Assembly (NCBI GenBank): GCA_946402595.1 | Contig: CAMIWY010000055.1 | Location: forward strand, 1 to 8,041 | DNA: 8,041 nt | Direction of reading: 5' to 3' | Source: an uncultured Clostridia bacterium | Lineage (GTDB): Bacteria > Bacillota > Clostridia > Peptostreptococcales > Anaerovoracaceae | Shown here: piece after piece, positions 5,359-8,041 of the stretch | Layout: the number at the start of each line of letters is the position of its first letter | Position numbering within the stretch: the stretch's first letter is position 1 | Notes under the pieces: generated by a model | What the model was told of the DNA's origin: nothing | Database searches by the model: none | What the model saw: only the letters and a program-made list of their open reading frames with translations | Position numbers and translations under genes: made by a program

Positions 5359-6894
5359 ATGGGTCCGGTCAATATTTATACAGTCACAAGAGTCCGGGAT
5401 GAGGAACTCTTCAATATAGTGGAAAAGCACGAAGCAGGAGTTCACGACACTCACCGGATACGCATCCATGAGATAGATTCCCTGCGCTTTCTTGTCGATG
5501 GTCTCACAGCATGCGGCATGACGGTATCAGAGGCCGACGGCTTCTATTTCGGATACACTATCCCTCAGATCGGCAAGGAGTTCGACCTTCTCAAGGTGAC
5601 GGACAAGCACTGCCTCAACATTGAGCTGAAATCACAGGATGTGTCTGAAGAGGCAATTCTGGCTCAGCTGCGCAAGAACAGACACTATCTCACCCATCTC
5701 GGAAAGAGGGTCATACTTTTCACCGTTGTTACTGATACCATGACCTGCTACAGGCTCACCCTGAGTGACAATCTTGTCCGTTCAGACCTCCGTGAGATCG
5801 CCGATATGCTGAAAAAATGCGATGCGCCTTATGACGAGAACATCAGCAGGTCCTTCAGGGCTTCCGAATATCTGATATCTCCGATGAAAAACCCGGACAA
5901 ATTCATACGCGGCAAATACTTTCTGACCCCTGCGCAGGAATATGTCAAGACAGAGCTCATAAAAAGCATTGACAGTGCAGAGCGATCCGCCGGATCAAGA
6001 GGAGGCCGCTGCGGTTCATTCTTCCACATAACAGGAAGGCCGGGCACAGGCAAGACTCTGCTTCTGTATGATCTGGCAAGAACTCTGTCGGTGAGCGGCA
6101 GTACGGTCATCATCCGCTGCGGGGAACTTACCGAAGGTGAGCGGATCATAAGCCGCGAGGTCAGCAATCTGGACATAATCTCAGCCGACGACCTCGGTAT
6201 CACGGGTGAACTCTCATCCTATGATTTTGTCCTTGCTGATGAAGCCCAGCGTCTCAGCACTGAGGGTTTTGAGACGATCTGCCGGTCAGCAGACGCATGT
6301 GATCAGGTATGCATTTTCTCATCCGACCCTGAGACAGTCCTGACAACAGCTGAAAGGGACCGCAACATCGCGGGGCGCATCCATGCCCTGCCACCTGCCG
6401 GGGAGTTCGAGCTGTCTGAGCGTCTCCGCATGAACAGAGAGCTGTACAACTTCATAATGACACTGAAGAATCTCAGACATAAGACTGACAAGACATATTC
6501 CTATGAAGATGTGTCCGTCAACTACGCCAATGATATCCCGGAAGCGGTCAGGCTGATCACATACTTCCGCAGCAGGGGGTATGTGTTCATCAACGCCTGC
6601 ACACCTAAGCATTCAGTCAATGAAGATGGCAGTGATCCTTTCGCAGATATCGCTGAAGAATTCGATGTGCATCACATAATAGGAAGAGAATACGACAAGG
6701 TCGTTATGCTCATAGACAGCTCCTTCTATTATGACGAGAACGGATATCTCAAAGGCGTACCGGAACCGGATCCTGATTACATATACCCCAACCTTTTCTA
6801 TCAGGGGATAACGCGCGTACGTGAAAAGCTCGCTCTGGTAGTGCTGGATGCACCGGTACTTCTTAGAAACATACTCGGAATAATCGGCAATTGA
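5359..6894 (+). CDS. Nuclease-like/DUF2075 superfamily-1 helicase-type ATPase fusion
   Basis: The 511-residue protein has two parts. Residues about 60-125 hold GKEFDLLKV (72-80) and LNIELKSQ (86-93), with D76 and E89-x-K91 spaced as in PD-(D/E)XK nucleases, then Q103 and Y110 in the next helix. Residues about 187-511 look like a DUF2075/SF1 helicase ATPase: Walker A GRPGTGKT (226-233), Walker B FVLADEAQ (290-297), a motif III-like IFSSDPET (319-326), a motif IV-like ELSERLRMN (351-359), motif V-like HHIIGREYDKVVMLID (438-453) and motif VI-like YQGITRVREKLALVV (481-495). Neither signal peptide nor membrane segment is visible. AGGAGAGG precedes the ATG, and an in-frame TAA two codons upstream fixes the start. 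The gene stands alone, divergent from the HD gene and convergent with the phosphorylase gene. Domain calls come from motifs only; nucleic-acid action is likely, and a role in defence or repair is inference. Confidence 0.82.
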   Translation: MGPVNIYTVTRVRDEELFNIVEKHEAGVHDTHRIRIHEIDSLRFLVDGLTACGMTVSEADGFYFGYTIPQIGKEFDLLKVTDKHCLNIELKSQDVSEEAILAQLRKNRHYLTHLGKRVILFTVVTDTMTCYRLTLSDNLVRSDLREIADMLKKCDAPYDENISRSFRASEYLISPMKNPDKFIRGKYFLTPAQEYVKTELIKSIDSAERSAGSRGGRCGSFFHITGRPGTGKTLLLYDLARTLSVSGSTVIIRCGELTEGERIISREVSNLDIISADDLGITGELSSYDFVLADEAQRLSTEGFETICRSADACDQVCIFSSDPETVLTTAERDRNIAGRIHALPPAGEFELSERLRMNRELYNFIMTLKNLRHKTDKTYSYEDVSVNYANDIPEAVRLITYFRSRGYVFINACTPKHSVNEDGSDPFADIAEEFDVHHIIGREYDKVVMLIDSSFYYDENGYLKGVPEPDPDYIYPNLFYQGITRVREKLALVVLDAPVLLRNILGIIGN

Positions 6895-6906
6895 CGATAC
6901 ACTAAA

Positions 6907-6935
6907 AAAATGAGTGCCGTGAAAGCACTCATTTT
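6907..6935. terminator. Bidirectional intrinsic terminator between the ATPase and phosphorylase genes
   Basis: AAAATGAGTGC (6907-6917) pairs perfectly with GCACTCATTTT (6925-6935) around a 7-nt loop. It lies 12 bp after the ATPase stop and 21 bp after the phosphorylase stop. The run on the minus strand has seven T (6910-6904) against four on the plus strand, so termination is probably stronger for the phosphorylase transcript. Confidence 0.88.
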
Positions 6936-6956
6936 GCATGTGTCATATCTCTGTAT

Positions 6957-7781
6957 CTACAGTTCGACCGCGAGGTCTACGACCTTCTGGAAATCATTGT
7001 AGACATGCTTGCTCGCCTCAGTTACCTCCTCATTGGAGAGCGGCTGGTCAAGCACGCCTGCAGCCATGTTGGACAGGAATGAGATACCTATTATCTCGAG
7101 ACCTGCATGATTGGCTATGATGACTTCAGGCACGGTGGACATTCCGACAGCATCGCCGCCAATAGTCCTTACGAATCTTATCTCAGCCGGTGTCTCAAAG
7201 GTCGGACCCGACATCATTGTATATACGCCCTCGACGACATTTACTCCCGCTTTGCGCGCCTTATCGAAGAGCTTCTCGCGGAGCTCCTTGTTATATGTGT
7301 ACGTCATATCCGGGAATCTCGGACCGTACTCATCAAGGTTAGGTCCCATCAGGGGGTTCATCCCTGACAGATTGATGTGGTCTCGTATGATCATCAGCTG
7401 ACCAGGATGCCAGTTCTCGTTGACACATCCTGCAGCATTGGTAACTATGAACCTTTTGATGCCAAGTTCAACCAGTACTCTCGTCGGGAATACCGCTTCA
7501 CGTATATCCATCGATTCATAATAATGATAACGGCCTGCCATAATGACCACATTCTTGCCGTGCCGCCTGCCGAATACCATCTCACCCTTGTGGCTGTCGA
7601 CCTTGCCTGTGTGGAAGTTCGGTATCTCTGAATAAGGTATTATGAGTGCATCGTCAATGCTCTCGGAATAGTCGTTAAGGCCTGTTCCCAGTACCATGCC
7701 GACCTCGGGATCCTTGACCCCTCTGGCCCTGAGATAGCTTGCTGTATCAAGTATCTTAGTCCTCAGTTCATCTGCTGTCAT
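6957..7781 (-). CDS. punA: Purine nucleoside phosphorylase (inosine/guanosine type, PNP/MTAP family)
   Basis: The enzyme splits purine (deoxy)nucleosides with phosphate to free base and (deoxy)ribose-1-phosphate in purine salvage, in the cytoplasm. The 274 residues are the usual length of the trimeric family. Seen are the phosphate loop VLGTGLND (30-37), SHKG with H64, AGRYHYYE (82-89) with phosphate-binding R84 and H86, VTNAAG (113-118), MMSGPTFETPAE (189-200) with E196 at the purine-binding glutamate position, VGMSTVPE (212-219), and SFLSNMAAG (234-242) with N238, the asparagine typical of 6-oxopurine-specific enzymes. E196 and N238 together favour inosine/guanosine over adenosine or methylthioadenosine. 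The start has GGAGG 9 nt upstream and a sigma-A-like promoter beyond that. It appears monocistronic, ending at the shared terminator. The symbol is chosen by family; pupG is a synonym in Bacillus. Confidence 0.95.
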   Translation of the reverse strand: MTADELRTKILDTASYLRARGVKDPEVGMVLGTGLNDYSESIDDALIIPYSEIPNFHTGKVDSHKGEMVFGRRHGKNVVIMAGRYHYYESMDIREAVFPTRVLVELGIKRFIVTNAAGCVNENWHPGQLMIIRDHINLSGMNPLMGPNLDEYGPRFPDMTYTYNKELREKLFDKARKAGVNVVEGVYTMMSGPTFETPAEIRFVRTIGGDAVGMSTVPEVIIANHAGLEIIGISFLSNMAAGVLDQPLSNEEVTEASKHVYNDFQKVVDLAVEL

Positions 7782-7832
7782 ATCTGCACACCTCCATAAT
7801 CAGACAGTGATCGTGTTTTTTCTGTTATATGT

Positions 7833-7860
7833 ATTATAGCAGAAACGCGTACGATGTGAC
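7833..7860 (-). promoter_or_regulatory. Probable sigma-A promoter of the purine nucleoside phosphorylase gene
   Basis: The minus strand has a perfect -10 TATAAT (7838-7833), 16 bp from a -35-like GTCACA (7860-7855, four of six matches). The -10 is 51 bp upstream of the ATG, leaving a leader of about 45 nt with GGAGG at 7795-7791. Confidence 0.65.
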
Positions 7861-7979
7861 TTCTTCATAACTCTGAAAGAGCTCTCTGAGTTGTCCAAAT
7901 ATGTCCGCAGGTCAGTATTTGCAAGGCGTTTATGTACTCCAATGTTTTTCTTATGTATTCTTTTAGAACAAGGATTGTA

Positions 7980-8008
7980 TTGATTTTTGATCAACATTGT
8001 ATTAAAAT
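7980..8008 (+). promoter_or_regulatory. Probable plus-strand promoter for a gene beyond the right edge
   Basis: TTGATT (7980-7985), a 17-bp spacer, then TAAAAT (8003-8008) give a reasonable sigma-A promoter. AAAGGAAAG at 8020-8028 resembles a ribosome binding site, but no start codon follows before the window ends, so the downstream gene is unseen. An 8-bp palindrome TTGATCAA (7987-7994) lies in the spacer. The stretch 7861-7979 between this and the phosphorylase promoter shows nothing I can name. Confidence 0.45.
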
Positions 8009-8041
8009 CTAAACAACCTAAAGGAAAGAAACAAGCCGACA

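Noticed and set aside
5200..5469. An 89-codon minus-strand frame across the divergent intergenic region
   Set aside because: It overlaps the start of the ATPase gene in antisense, and its translation shows no domain.
6892..6935. TGA stop of the ATPase gene followed 12 nt later by a hairpin, considered as a possible selenocysteine site because sel genes are nearby
   Set aside because: The hairpin has A/T-rich arms and T-runs typical of a terminator. Read-through would enter sequence antisense to the phosphorylase gene, and the motif VI region suggests the protein is already complete.
7800..7997. A 65-codon minus-strand frame upstream of the phosphorylase gene
   Set aside because: It has no ribosome binding site, covers the likely phosphorylase promoter, and its Arg/Lys/Asn-rich translation shows no domain.

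Overview
The window looks like chromosomal DNA of an anaerobic member of the Bacillota, probably class Clostridia. The grounds are strong GGAGG-type ribosome binding sites, a selenocysteine operon with tRNA-Sec directly in front of selA and selB, an EpsC-type serine acetyltransferase, and a small TSCPD-domain protein of a kind I associate with Clostridia. I see no insertion sequence, integrase, CRISPR array or phage gene. All genes but one lie on the minus strand.

Region 1 (1-3127, minus strand) is a selenocysteine decoding cassette, transcribed right to left: tRNA-Sec with anticodon UCA (3030-3127), a leader with a perfect 10-bp hairpin, selA (1443-2957) and selB (1-1396, cut by the window edge). 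SelA converts Ser-tRNA-Sec to Sec-tRNA-Sec using selenophosphate, and SelB carries the product to UGA codons marked by a SECIS hairpin. The selenophosphate synthetase gene selD and the selenoproteins themselves are not in the window.

Region 2 (3180-5155, minus strand) is a possible three-gene operon: an HD-domain hydrolase, a TSCPD-domain protein with four cysteines, and the serine O-acetyltransferase EpsC. The gaps are 57 and 58 bp, and an intrinsic terminator after epsC separates the unit from tRNA-Sec.

Region 3 (5359-6894, plus strand) holds one divergent gene. It encodes a 511-residue protein with a PD-(D/E)XK-like N-terminal motif joined to a DUF2075/superfamily-1 helicase-like ATPase. 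It is the least characterised gene here and the best candidate for an undescribed activity, possibly nucleic-acid defence or repair. That role is inference.

Region 4 (6901-8041) has a hairpin terminator shared by the convergent ATPase and purine nucleoside phosphorylase genes, the phosphorylase gene itself (minus) with a recognisable promoter, and a plus-strand promoter pointing at a gene beyond the right edge.
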